The translations under genes and the position numbers were made by a program. The notes below the pieces were generated by a model. It did not search any database. It was not told where the DNA came from and was given only the letters and a program-made list of their open reading frames with translations. Shown here piece after piece: positions 18,484 to 26,859 of a DNA stretch of 64,000 bases (the stretch's first letter is position 1; each line of letters begins with the position of its first letter). The stretch is from positions 1 through 64,000 of the forward strand of contig JAZDIU010000032.1 in NCBI GenBank assembly GCA_043804635.1, given 5' to 3'. The DNA comes from JAZDIU01 sp043804635 (GTDB lineage Bacteria > Chloroflexota > Dehalococcoidia > Dehalococcoidales > UBA2162).

Positions 18484-19537
18484 TTATCTGGACAAGACAC
18501 TAAAAGCGATAAAGCCGCTGGATGAGTCGGCAATGGTAGCCGCCCGAAGCCGGCAGGATGCTTTAACCAAGCCGCAGGGAAGCCTGGGGCGACTGGAGGA
18601 GCTATCCATTCAAATTGCCGGAATTAAAGGGGAAAAAACACCGAAACTGGAGCATAAAGCTATTATAACTATGGTCGGCGACCATGGTGTGGTGGCGGAA
18701 GAAGTCGGCAACTGGCCACAAGAAGTTACCACTCAGATGGTACATAATTTTCTGCGTGGCGGTGCCGGTATCAATGTCCTTGCCCGGCATACCGGCGCCA
18801 GGGTGGTTGTGGTCGATATCGGAGTGGCTGCCAAGCTGAAACCGCATCCCCAGTTTTTGGCACGGAAAATAGCTTTTGGTACGAAAAATATTGCTCTGGG
18901 CCCGGCTATGACCAGAGAACAGGCGGTGAAGGCATTAGAGACCGGAATCGAAGTGGTAGATAGCGAACTAAGCAAGGGATTAGACATAATAGGTACCGGT
19001 GATATGGGCATCGGCAACACCACTGCCTCCAGTGCTATCTGCGCGGTTATGACCCGAAAATCGGTAGAGGAAGTCACCGGCCGAGGAACCGGCATCAGTG
19101 ATGAACAATTAGCACACAAGATAGAGGTTGTGAAGAGAGCTTTGGCGGTAGATCGTCCTTACCCCGATGACCCAATCGATGTGCTGGCAAAAGTCGGCGG
19201 TTTTGAAATCGGCGGGCTGGCCGGGGTAATGCTCGGAGCGGCGGCGAAACGGATTCCGGTAGTTATCGATGGATTCATCTCCGGAGCCGCTGCCCTCATT
19301 GCCACTGCCTTATCACCGAGACTTAAGGATTATCTTATCGCCGGACACGTTTCGGCTGAAGTCGGCCATAAACTATTGCTCAAATATCTAGGACTTACTC
19401 CTCTGCTTGATTTACAGATGCGGTTGGGTGAAGGCACCGGTGCTGCGCTGGGTATTTTTCTGGCTGAAGCCGCCACGAGGACATTAGCTGAGATGGCTAC
19501 TTTCGCTGAAGCGGGCGTATCGGAGAGGAACGAATAG
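18476..19537 (+). CDS. cobT: Nicotinate-nucleotide--dimethylbenzimidazole phosphoribosyltransferase
   Basis: 353 residues, the family's normal length. It makes alpha-ribazole phosphate from NaMN and a lower-ligand base. Family marks are TKPQGSLGRLEELS, MVGDHGVV, GDMGIGNTTASSAI and the C-terminal general base region LRLGEGTGAAL-like (MRLGEGTGAALG). It overlaps cbiP by eight bases and abuts cobS. Confidence 0.96.
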   Translation: MIDYLDKTLKAIKPLDESAMVAARSRQDALTKPQGSLGRLEELSIQIAGIKGEKTPKLEHKAIITMVGDHGVVAEEVGNWPQEVTTQMVHNFLRGGAGINVLARHTGARVVVVDIGVAAKLKPHPQFLARKIAFGTKNIALGPAMTREQAVKALETGIEVVDSELSKGLDIIGTGDMGIGNTTASSAICAVMTRKSVEEVTGRGTGISDEQLAHKIEVVKRALAVDRPYPDDPIDVLAKVGGFEIGGLAGVMLGAAAKRIPVVIDGFISGAAALIATALSPRLKDYLIAGHVSAEVGHKLLLKYLGLTPLLDLQMRLGEGTGAALGIFLAEAATRTLAEMATFAEAGVSERNE

Positions 19538-20281
19538 ATGGGTTTCTTAGCTGCTTTACAATTTCTCACTACCATACCGGTCAAGCGCGGTTTTACCGCC
19601 GAGCAAATCGGGCGATCCACGGGTTACTTCCCGTTGGTCGGTATTATCATCGGGCTTATCCTGGCCGGGCTGAACTATGCACTCGGCTTAATATTGCCTT
19701 TCAGCGTAGTCAACGCTCTATTGATAGTTGCGATTGTGGTGCTCAGCGGGGCGCTCCATCTCGACGGTCTAGTCGATACTTGTGATGGCATAGCCGGGCA
19801 CAGGACGCCTGAGGAACGATGGCAAGTGATGCATGATAGTCATGCCGGCGGCTTTGGTGTTATCGGGGCTGCCTTGCTTCTGCTGGTGAAATTTGTTTCT
19901 CTCAACAACGTCCCTCCGAGTGTAATGCTGTTCACCCTAGTGGCAGCACCTGTAACCAGCCGGTGGTCGATGGTCTACGCCATTTTCGCTTATCCCTATG
20001 CTCGACCAGCCGGATTAGGAAAATCTTTCAAGGAAGCTACCGGCTGGAAACAGTTCACTATAGCTACTCTGATAACTCTGGCAATTACAATAGTCTTGTT
20101 TAAGTTTGGTGGCTTGGTTATACTATTTGGCGCCTGGCTTCTGGTCATATTACTTGTCTTTTACTTGAAGCGGAAATTTGCAGGGTTGACCGGAGATACT
20201 TACGGAGCCATCAACGAGATAGTCGAAACCGGCGTATTTATTATCATCGGCTTGTTAGCTTATAATCATTGGTTGTTATAG
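19538..20281 (+). CDS. cobS: Adenosylcobinamide-GDP ribazoletransferase (cobalamin synthase)
   Basis: 247 residues, polytopic membrane enzyme joining adenosylcobinamide-GDP and alpha-ribazole (phosphate). It has the acidic motif HLDGLVDTCDGIAG for Mg2+ binding and AAPVTSRWSMVYAIF. It starts immediately after the cobT stop. Confidence 0.95.
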   Translation: MGFLAALQFLTTIPVKRGFTAEQIGRSTGYFPLVGIIIGLILAGLNYALGLILPFSVVNALLIVAIVVLSGALHLDGLVDTCDGIAGHRTPEERWQVMHDSHAGGFGVIGAALLLLVKFVSLNNVPPSVMLFTLVAAPVTSRWSMVYAIFAYPYARPAGLGKSFKEATGWKQFTIATLITLAITIVLFKFGGLVILFGAWLLVILLVFYLKRKFAGLTGDTYGAINEIVETGVFIIIGLLAYNHWLL

Positions 20282-20292
20282 TGAGGTAGGAT

Positions 20293-20907
20293 TTGTCCAG
20301 ATTACTCCTGGCTAGACACGGTGAGACCGAATTGAATAGCTCGTTTCGGTACTGGGGAAGTACTGATGCGGCGTTGAGCGAGCTTGGGCTTTCGCAAGCC
20401 GAATGCCTGCGTGAGCGACTCAGCCGGGAGAAGATTGACTTTATTTACTCCAGCTTTATGAGACGAGCATTGGTTACGGCACAAATTATCGCCAGCGAGC
20501 ACAGTCTTGAAATAGTCGCCTGCCCTGAATTGAGAGAGATTGATTTTGGCAGGGCGGAGGGACTTACCTTCGATGAGATTAGCCGGTCTTTCCCCGAGGT
20601 TGCCCGGATGTCGCTGGAACGAGACCCGGCTCTAGCATATCCCGGCGGCGAGAGTTTGGCTGACATGGACAAACGAGTTAGCCAATTCAGGACTCGACTG
20701 GAAAAGCACAATACGGAGACAACTGGACTAATCGTAGCCCACAGCGGGGTATTGCGCACATTAATTTGCCAGCTACTGGGGATAGAGCCAGAGCAAAGAT
20801 GGCAAATCCGCCTCGACCTTGCCTCGCTAAGCATAATCGAGACCAATCATCAGGGGACAATGCTGAACCTGCTGAACGATGTATCTCATTTGACGAAAAG
20901 GAGCTAA
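20293..20907 (+). CDS. cobC: Alpha-ribazole phosphatase (histidine phosphatase family)
   Basis: 204 residues. The catalytic RHG motif (LLARHGETELNS) lies at the very N-terminus, with REIDFGRAEGLTFDEI and the second His in VAHSGVLRTL. It removes phosphate from alpha-ribazole-P or adenosylcobalamin-P, as the operon context suggests; phosphoglycerate-mutase-like activity is the generic alternative. It uses a TTG start with GAGGTAGG four to eight bases upstream. Confidence 0.88.
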   Translation: MSRLLLARHGETELNSSFRYWGSTDAALSELGLSQAECLRERLSREKIDFIYSSFMRRALVTAQIIASEHSLEIVACPELREIDFGRAEGLTFDEISRSFPEVARMSLERDPALAYPGGESLADMDKRVSQFRTRLEKHNTETTGLIVAHSGVLRTLICQLLGIEPEQRWQIRLDLASLSIIETNHQGTMLNLLNDVSHLTKRS

Positions 20908-20910
20908 GCT

Positions 20911-21612
20911 ATGGAAGAAGCCTTTGTTAGCTGGAGCGGCGGTAAAGATAGTTGCCTCGCCTATTACCGTGCGGTAGCTTCGGGAATAAAAGTCCGTTAC
21001 CTGTTGAATATGGTAACCGAGGAAGGAAAATGGTCGCGGAGCCACGGTTTATCCGCAGAGCTATTACGTATGCAAGCGGAAGCTCTGGGTATTCCGCTTG
21101 TCCAGCAACGAGCGACGGACAACAACTATGAAACCGAATTCAAAAAAGCAATAAAAGCATTCAAAAAGGAGGGCATAACCTCAGGCATATTCGGAGATAT
21201 CGACTTCAACGAGCACCGGCAATGGATTGACCGAGTTTGTGCCGCCGGAGGCATTACACCCCGTCTGCCCTTGTGGATGAAAAACCAGGAAAAGATACTC
21301 AGGGACTTTATTGACTTAGGATTCGAGTCGGTGATAGTAGCCACCAATGCTGATTTTCTGGGCGAGGAGTGGCTGGGAAGAAAGATAGATTCGGCTTTTC
21401 TTGCCGACCTGAAAGAGCTAAGAAAGACGAATAACATCACACCGTGCGGAGAAGCCGGAGAATATCACACCTACGTAATTAATGGACCTTTGTTCGGCAA
21501 GCGCGTAGAAATCAAGAAGGCAAACAAGGAATTGAAAGACGGTCACTGGTTTCTCAGGATTACCCAGTGCGAACTGAAATCCAAGCGGAGGTCGTCACAA
21601 AAGGGAAAGTGA
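20911..21612 (+). CDS. Dph6/MJ0570-type ATP-pyrophosphatase
   Basis: 233 residues, N-type ATP-PPase of the Diphthami_syn_2 family (PF01902). The PP-loop SWSGGKDSCLAYYRA is at the N-terminus and the family core GDIDFNEHRQWID and CGEAGEYHTYVINGPLF are intact. Eukaryotic and archaeal members amidate diphthine on EF-2, but bacteria have no diphthamide. Here the gene sits between cobC and cobU (SD AAAGGAG, tight spacing), so a step in corrinoid amidation, activation or remodelling is possible. That role is inference. Confidence 0.85.
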   Translation: MEEAFVSWSGGKDSCLAYYRAVASGIKVRYLLNMVTEEGKWSRSHGLSAELLRMQAEALGIPLVQQRATDNNYETEFKKAIKAFKKEGITSGIFGDIDFNEHRQWIDRVCAAGGITPRLPLWMKNQEKILRDFIDLGFESVIVATNADFLGEEWLGRKIDSAFLADLKELRKTNNITPCGEAGEYHTYVINGPLFGKRVEIKKANKELKDGHWFLRITQCELKSKRRSSQKGK

Positions 21613-21617
21613 AAAAA

Positions 21618-22169
21618 ATGGTTTTGATTACCGGTGGCGCCCGCAGCGGCAAGAGCCACTATGCTCAGGAGCTTGCCCGGAAAATGGGCGGTCAGGTACT
21701 ATTTGTGGCTACGGCAGAGGCTGGTGATGAAGAGATGCGCCGGCGCATCGAAAAGCACCGCCAGAGTAGACCGCCTGATTGGCGGACTCTCGAGGCTACG
21801 GGTCATATCGGCAGCAGGATAGAGCAGGAAGTCGGCGACGCTCAAATCGTGGTTGTGGACTGCATTACGCTGCTGGTGGGTAATGTCTTTGGTTCACATA
21901 GCGACCCGGCTTTTGAGAAAATTGAAGAATCCGTGTTAGAAGAACAGGTAGCGGCTGAAATCAGTGAGCTTATCGATTGTATGAGGAAAGCCACTGCCAG
22001 CTTTATTGTTGTCACCAACGAGGTCGGGCTGGGACTGGTGCCGGATAACCGAGTAGGCAGGCTATACCGCGACCTCCTGGGTAAAGCTAACCAGATGCTG
22101 GCTCAAAGCGTCGATGAGGTTATCCTGATGATAGCGGGTTTACCTGTTAAAGTAAAACCCTCAGTTTAA
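21618..22169 (+). CDS. cobU: Adenosylcobinamide kinase / adenosylcobinamide-phosphate guanylyltransferase
   Basis: 183 residues. P-loop GGARSGKS at the N-terminus, the guanylylation-site region FVATAEAGDEEMRRRIEKHRQ, VVDCITLLVGN and TNEVGLGLVPDNRVGR. It activates adenosylcobinamide(-P) with GTP for CobS. The start is the ATG at 21618, five bases after the preceding stop; the frame back to 21567 overlaps that gene. Last gene of the operon. No cobalamin adenosyltransferase (CobA/PduO/EutT) is in the window. Confidence 0.94.
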   Translation: MVLITGGARSGKSHYAQELARKMGGQVLFVATAEAGDEEMRRRIEKHRQSRPPDWRTLEATGHIGSRIEQEVGDAQIVVVDCITLLVGNVFGSHSDPAFEKIEESVLEEQVAAEISELIDCMRKATASFIVVTNEVGLGLVPDNRVGRLYRDLLGKANQMLAQSVDEVILMIAGLPVKVKPSV

Positions 22170-22266
22170 TACCCCACACGTAAATTTTTTCCGGTAAACA
22201 ACTAGAAGCTATTTCAAAAGGATTCAGCCTCTAGTTATTATTCTAGTTATGTAAAGTAATTGGGGC

Positions 22267-22295
22267 TTGACAATTCTATAGCAGTCTGTCATAAT
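22267..22295 (+). promoter_or_regulatory. Promoter of arsR / FAD-Fe-S operon
   Basis: TTGACA (22267-22272), a 17-base spacer and CATAAT (22290-22295). About 15 bases downstream is the dyad ATATA-TG-TATAT (~22311-22322), a plausible autoregulatory ArsR operator between the start site and the arsR SD. Confidence 0.75.
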
Positions 22296-22335
22296 ATTAC
22301 TGTATCCGAATATATGTATATATCAATGGAGGCTT

Positions 22336-22674
22336 ATGATTAATTCAAGCCGGATGGAACTTTTTAGACTCCAAGCCGAAATCTGCAAGACAATGGCCGA
22401 CCCTAACCGTTTGATGCTCCTGCACGAACTGCGCGACGGCGAGAAATCCGTCAGTCAGCTGGTATCCGCTCTCCGCCTGCCGCAGAGCAATGTCTCCCGG
22501 CACCTGGCGGTGCTACGAGAACGGTCTATCGTCCTGACACGGCGTGAAGGGACTACAATCTACTACCGGTTGTCCAGTCCCAAGATTGGCGAAGCCTGCG
22601 ACCTGGTGCGGGAAGTCCTAGAAAGCCACCTAGCTCAAAACCGGGTATTTGCCAGCTCTCTAGGTATTAAATAA
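22336..22674 (+). CDS. ArsR-family winged-helix regulator
   Basis: 112 residues; SD GGAGG three bases before ATG. The HTH spans SVSQLVSALRLPQSNVSRHLAVL and the wing TRREGTTIYYRL. The classical ArsR metal box (ELCVCDL) is absent. There are only two cysteines, C17 (AEICKTM) and C88 (GEACDLV), one in the N-terminal and one in the C-terminal helical part. Such an arrangement could make a redox or persulfide switch, as in BigR/SqrR proteins, but that is speculative. It lies 23 bases before the FAD/Fe-S fusion gene and probably controls it. Confidence 0.85.
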   Translation: MINSSRMELFRLQAEICKTMADPNRLMLLHELRDGEKSVSQLVSALRLPQSNVSRHLAVLRERSIVLTRREGTTIYYRLSSPKIGEACDLVREVLESHLAQNRVFASSLGIK

Positions 22675-22697
22675 GTATTTTGTCTACAGGGGGGAAA

Positions 22698-25600
22698 ATG
22701 GGTAAATTAAATAAAAAACCGGAATCCTACCTTGTAAAGGAATTCGGCGACCGCGTGACCTTCAGCCGGACTGAACGCAGGTTATACGGCCATGATATAG
22801 CGGCTATTCCGGGAATTATTAAAACGTTTATCGGCGATACGACCCCGGAGGCCGTCGTCCAGCCAACGAATGAAGATGAGCTGATGAAGCTGGTCCGCTG
22901 GGCAGCCGAGAACAATATTCCGCTAACGCCCCGAGGCAAGGCAACATCGGGCTATGGAGGAGTCCTGCCGGTCAAGAAAGGTGTGGTGGTGGACTTCTAC
23001 CGTATGAACCGGATTATCGGGAGAGACTCCCAGAATCAGACGGTGACCGTCCAGGCGGGTGTAGTCTGGGAGAAATTAGATAAAGAGCTAGCCAAACACA
23101 AGTTAACACTACGATTGTATCCGACGAGCTACCCAAGCTCGACGGTCGGCGGCTGGCTGGCACAAGGTGGGACCGGCATCGGCTCTTATGAGATGGGCTG
23201 GTTCCGCGACAATGTAATCGGGGCAAGAGCAGTCCTACCCGATGGCACCATAAAAGAATTCAGCGGCGCCGGTCTGGACTTACTCAGCGATGCCGAGGGC
23301 ATCACCGGATTAATCAGTGAAGTGACCCTGCGTATTCAACCATTAGAAGAAATCGAGGTAAGAGCCATAAGCTGTCCGGATGCTAATAATCTCCAGAAGT
23401 TTTTCCAATCGCTAGTAGATAGCAAACTGCCGATATGGTCGCTTATTTTCATCAATCCCCGTATGGCGGAATTTAAAAACGTAGTGCCTTTGATGGAGCA
23501 CCGGGGCCACGCCGTCGAAGAGAGGGTGCTTTTACCAAAAGCCTATATTGTTACACTCGCTTTCCGTAAAAAAGATAGCCGTGCCGTTATGGAAAAGTTA
23601 CCCGAAATAATGAAGTCATGTAACTGTGAGATTCTCAGCGAAGACATCGCTCACCACGAATGGGAAAACCGGTTCAAGATAATGACCGTTAAACGCCTGG
23701 GTCCAAGCCTGGTACCGGCCGAATTTACCGTACCTCTAACCAATCTTGCCGGTGCATTAACCGAAATCGGACAGAAGGTAGAACAGCCGGTAATTAAAGA
23801 GGGAATAGTTATTAGACCGGGAGCCGACCGTCAAACCGAGGTCACCATTCTGGGGTTCATTCCCAGCGACCAGCGTCGGTTCAGCTATAACTTCGTTTTC
23901 AGCCTGGCTCTGACGATTTTTAAAATTGCTGAAAAATACGGCGGACGTCCCTACGCAACCGGCCTTTATTTCAAAGGGCAAGCCAATAAGATATTGGGAA
24001 AAGAGCGTGTAAAAAGCCTCCAGGAATTTAAAGCTCGGGAAGACCCGAAAAATATAATGAATCCGGGCAAAGTCCTGGGCGGCGGACTGTTGGATACTAT
24101 TCTCAACATGGCAAACACTTTCGAACCAGTGCTCCGTCCGCTCGGTAATAAGGTTGCCTTAAATATCGGTGAAAGACCGGACAAACCAGTCCGCGGGATA
24201 CCGGCCGATGTTGCCTGGTATGCTTACGGTTGTTCACAGTGCGGCTACTGTGTCGACGAATGCGACCAGTTCTACGGGCGGGGCTGGGAAAGCCAGTCAC
24301 CTCGAGGAAAGTGGTACTGGCTTAGAGAATATATGGAGGGCCGCGAAGAGTGGGACCAGTTTATGGTGGACACGATTATCGCCTGCACTACCTGCGAGCT
24401 ATGCAACCTGCGCTGTTCCGCATCGCTGCCAATCGAACAATCGTGGCTTAAGCTTCGCGGTCAGTTAGTCGGCGAACAGAAGAAAATGACCTTCCCGCCC
24501 TTCGAAATAATGGCGGCAGCTCTGGGTAAAGAAGGCGATATCTGGGCTGGCTACCGAAAAGACCGCAGCAAATGGTTTCCGAAGGAACTGAACGAAAAAC
24601 ATGGGACATCTCATCAATCTAAAACGGTCTATTTTACCGGCTGCACGGCGAGCTATGTCGAACACGATATCGCTATGGCAAGCGTCCGACTACTAGACGC
24701 CGCTGGCGTCGACTTCGGTTTTCTAGGAAAGAAAGAAAACTGTTGTGGAACACCGATGCTGGTCGCTGGCAAGTGGGACGACTTCAAAGCAGTAATGCAA
24801 AAGAATATTCAGGCAGTCAAAGAAGCGGGCGCCGATACGGTCATTACTTCGTGCCCTGCCTGCGATATGATGTGGCGGCAAATTTATCCGCAATGGGCGA
24901 AGAAGTTAGGTATCGAATTCGGGATAACGACGAAGCATTATAGCGAGGTCGTTTCAGAGAAAATACGTAACGGTGAGTTTGCTTTCAAGAAAGACGGTCA
25001 TAAGCCATGCACTGTGACCTGGCATGACTCGTGCCATATCGGTCGAGCATCTCACGTGTATGAACCGCCGCGTGAACTAATAAAGGCTCTACCTGAAGTT
25101 AAACTGGTAGAAATGGACCATAACCGTGATACGGCACATTGCTGCGGGAGCGTTCTAACACTGATAAAAGACCCTCCGGTAGCTGCTGAAGTCGGTAAAG
25201 TCCGCCTTGAAGAGGCACAGGAGACCGGTGCTCAGAAAGTCCTGGCTCTCTGCCCCTGTTGCGAGTTCCAGCTTCGTGTTAGCGCCGGTAAGAAGCAAAT
25301 ACCTCTCGAGGTGGTGGACTTAGCCCGTTTCGCCGCTTCATATCTCGGGTACGAGTTCCCCGACCCCAATCCTGAAGTCCAGCGGCAGTGGGCGGTCTTC
25401 GAAGCGATGACTGCTCTGATGACCCCGGAAGGCTTTGCCAAGCTGATGGGCACGATGTGGCCCGAGTTAATCGATGCGATGCCGTTCCGTATGGGTCCGA
25501 TGATGCGGCTGATGGGCAAAATTCCAAGTGCCCTCAACCTGATGAAACCTATGTTCCCAATCCTGTTCCCGAGGCTGCTGCCGATGATGATGCCCAAAGT

Positions 25601-25778
25601 TATGCCGGTTATGGTCGAACGAGTGGCTGGATTCGTCCCGATGCCGGACTATATGAGCGAACAGATGCCGGAACTCATGCCCAAGGTAATGGACAACCTG
25701 ATGCCACAGATGATTGGAGATGTGGTGCCGTTAGTTGTGGAGCCGATGATTAACTACTTAACAGGTAAGAAAAAGTAA
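22698..25778 (+). CDS. FAD-linked oxidase / Fe-S / CCG-domain fusion (GlcD-GlcF-like) with Met/Pro-rich tail
   Basis: 1026 residues. Residues ~48-225 are FAD-binding type 4 (TPEAVVQPTNEDEL, GGWLAQGGTGIGSYEMG). Residues ~230-460 are FAD-oxidase C-terminal. Then come two 4Fe-4S motifs at C512-x2-C515-x2-C518-x3-C522 and C563-x2-C566-x2-C569-x3-C573. Two heterodisulfide-reductase-type CCG cores follow at C682-C683-G and C815-C816-G. It probably oxidises a 2-hydroxyacid and passes electrons to a quinone or another Fe-S partner. Residues ~896-1026 are an extra tail with 24 Met in 131 residues and repeated MP pairs. The start is ATG 22698 after AGGGGGG. The substrate is unknown. Confidence 0.88.
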   Translation: MGKLNKKPESYLVKEFGDRVTFSRTERRLYGHDIAAIPGIIKTFIGDTTPEAVVQPTNEDELMKLVRWAAENNIPLTPRGKATSGYGGVLPVKKGVVVDFYRMNRIIGRDSQNQTVTVQAGVVWEKLDKELAKHKLTLRLYPTSYPSSTVGGWLAQGGTGIGSYEMGWFRDNVIGARAVLPDGTIKEFSGAGLDLLSDAEGITGLISEVTLRIQPLEEIEVRAISCPDANNLQKFFQSLVDSKLPIWSLIFINPRMAEFKNVVPLMEHRGHAVEERVLLPKAYIVTLAFRKKDSRAVMEKLPEIMKSCNCEILSEDIAHHEWENRFKIMTVKRLGPSLVPAEFTVPLTNLAGALTEIGQKVEQPVIKEGIVIRPGADRQTEVTILGFIPSDQRRFSYNFVFSLALTIFKIAEKYGGRPYATGLYFKGQANKILGKERVKSLQEFKAREDPKNIMNPGKVLGGGLLDTILNMANTFEPVLRPLGNKVALNIGERPDKPVRGIPADVAWYAYGCSQCGYCVDECDQFYGRGWESQSPRGKWYWLREYMEGREEWDQFMVDTIIACTTCELCNLRCSASLPIEQSWLKLRGQLVGEQKKMTFPPFEIMAAALGKEGDIWAGYRKDRSKWFPKELNEKHGTSHQSKTVYFTGCTASYVEHDIAMASVRLLDAAGVDFGFLGKKENCCGTPMLVAGKWDDFKAVMQKNIQAVKEAGADTVITSCPACDMMWRQIYPQWAKKLGIEFGITTKHYSEVVSEKIRNGEFAFKKDGHKPCTVTWHDSCHIGRASHVYEPPRELIKALPEVKLVEMDHNRDTAHCCGSVLTLIKDPPVAAEVGKVRLEEAQETGAQKVLALCPCCEFQLRVSAGKKQIPLEVVDLARFAASYLGYEFPDPNPEVQRQWAVFEAMTALMTPEGFAKLMGTMWPELIDAMPFRMGPMMRLMGKIPSALNLMKPMFPILFPRLLPMMMPKVMPVMVERVAGFVPMPDYMSEQMPELMPKVMDNLMPQMIGDVVPLVVEPMINYLTGKKK

Positions 25779-25799
25779 ATAACAAAAGGAGGCAGAAGA

Positions 25800-25982
25800 A
25801 TGCCAGTTTACGAATACAAGTGTAAGAAATGCGGAGAAAGGTTCGAGGTCCGCCTTAGCATAAATAGTGAGATAGACGAGATACCATGTCCCAGGTGTGG
25901 TGCCACCGATACCGAAAAAGTGTACTCGATATTCAGTCGAGGCTCATCGAGCGCGTTCTGCGCGCCTGAGAGATTTTCCTGA
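25800..25982 (+). CDS. FmdB-family zinc ribbon protein
   Basis: 60 residues with a single zinc ribbon, YKCKKCG...IPCPRCGA, and the FmdB-type N-terminus MPVYEYKC. SD AAAGGAGG lies upstream. It follows the FAD/Fe-S gene by 21 bases and is probably in the same operon. FmdB proteins are thought to be regulators or small adaptors, but their function is unsettled. Confidence 0.88.
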   Translation: MPVYEYKCKKCGERFEVRLSINSEIDEIPCPRCGATDTEKVYSIFSRGSSSAFCAPERFS

Positions 25983-26180
25983 GGATAAAATTTATGGGAC
26001 AGTTTGTCTCATGATTTTACTGAAGCGAACAATTTTGAATGATGGGAGAGGAACACTTTATTTTATCTCTCCCCTTGGGGGAGAGACGTAAGTGAGGGGT
26101 AAAGAACTATTATTCACCCTCATCCTAACCTTCTCCCCTCAAAGGGAGAAGGGACTTTGATTGGTTGAGCGGAGTGGACG
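25983..26180. repeat. Intergenic palindromic CT-rich repeat region
   Basis: The gap holds two short imperfect hairpins built on CTCTCCCCTTGGGGGAGAG and CTTCTCCCCTCAAAGGGAGAAG. This is a REP-like element type that recurs in other gaps of the window (30430-30480, 51060-51115, 54061-54120). I see no gene in it. Confidence 0.6.
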
Positions 26181-26393
26181 ATGCCGAATAAAATAGCTCT
26201 GGTAAATTATGGTAAATGCCAGCCTAAAGAGTGTAACGCCGGGAAATGTGCTGCGGCGGCTGCCTGCACTCGTAAGCTGTTAAAACAGGAAGTCCTATTC
26301 GAGCCCCCGATTCCCCATCCTTCCTTGTGCAAGGCTTGCGGCGATTGCGTCCGGGCGTGTCCTTTTAATGCCATTGAGATAACGAGAGGCTAA
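26181..26393 (+). CDS. Small ferredoxin-like 4Fe-4S protein (RLI N-terminal type)
   Basis: 70 residues. The C-terminal half has the 4Fe-4S motif CKACGDCVRACPFNAIEI. The N-terminal half (KIALVNYGKCQPKECNAGKC...C) resembles the metal-binding N-terminus of RNase L inhibitor/ABCE1, with three or four further cysteines that could hold a second cluster. It lacks the ABC domains of ABCE1. It sits between the FAD/Fe-S operon and a YggU-family gene and is a candidate electron carrier for the neighbouring oxidoreductases. Confidence 0.82.
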   Translation: MPNKIALVNYGKCQPKECNAGKCAAAAACTRKLLKQEVLFEPPIPHPSLCKACGDCVRACPFNAIEITRG

Positions 26394-26461
26394 TTCCAAT
26401 CACCAATAAATAAGATACAAGAACCAAACAATAATCAATAACCAAATTAAAATAACCAAAC

Positions 26462-26503
26462 AAAGTAAAAGCCAAGCTTAATACTGTTTGGCTTTTACTT
26501 TTT
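26462..26503 (+). terminator. Intrinsic terminator
   Basis: A perfect 14-bp stem AAAGTAAAAGCCAA / TTGGCTTTTACTTT with a 12-base loop, ending in TTTTT. It closes the arsR-to-ferredoxin transcript, and its T-run leads straight into the next promoter. Confidence 0.85.
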
Positions 26504-26504
26504 C

Positions 26505-26513
26505 TGGTAGAAT
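26505..26513 (+). promoter_or_regulatory. Extended -10 of yggU-like gene (leaderless)
   Basis: TGgTAGAAT ends six bases before the GTG start at 26520. The predicted transcription start coincides with the start codon and no SD is possible. Confidence 0.65.
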
Positions 26514-26519
26514 TACGGC

Positions 26520-26798
26520 GTGGCAGTTAGCAAACCGGTAAAAATCACAGTTCACGTCCAGCCCAGTGCCAACCAGAACAAGATAACTGACTTTCAGAAC
26601 GGAGTCTTGCGAGTCAGAATTGCCGCACCACCGGTGAAAGGTAAAGCCAACCAGGAACTGGTCAAATATTTAAGCAGTCTCCTCGGCGTGAGTAAGAGCA
26701 ACCTGAGCATAAGCAAGGGAGCCACCGGTAAAAATAAAACTATATCCATTACAGGGCTGGAACGACAACAGGTATTCAGACTATTGGAGAAATTCTAA
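26520..26798 (+). CDS. DUF167/YggU family protein
   Basis: 92 residues of the YggU (DUF167) family, a small alpha/beta protein of unknown function. The conserved core LRVRIAAPPVKGKANQELVKYLSSLLGV and KGATGKNKTISI are intact. It is read from GTG 26520, directly under an extended -10 element, so translation is probably leaderless. Monocistronic: a terminator lies before it and an SD-driven gene after it. Confidence 0.88.
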   Translation: MAVSKPVKITVHVQPSANQNKITDFQNGVLRVRIAAPPVKGKANQELVKYLSSLLGVSKSNLSISKGATGKNKTISITGLERQQVFRLLEKF

Positions 26799-26859
26799 AA
26801 TCAACGAGCGGCGGGTAAATGATGTATAATGAGCTAAAAATTTCGGAGAGGAGTTAAGC

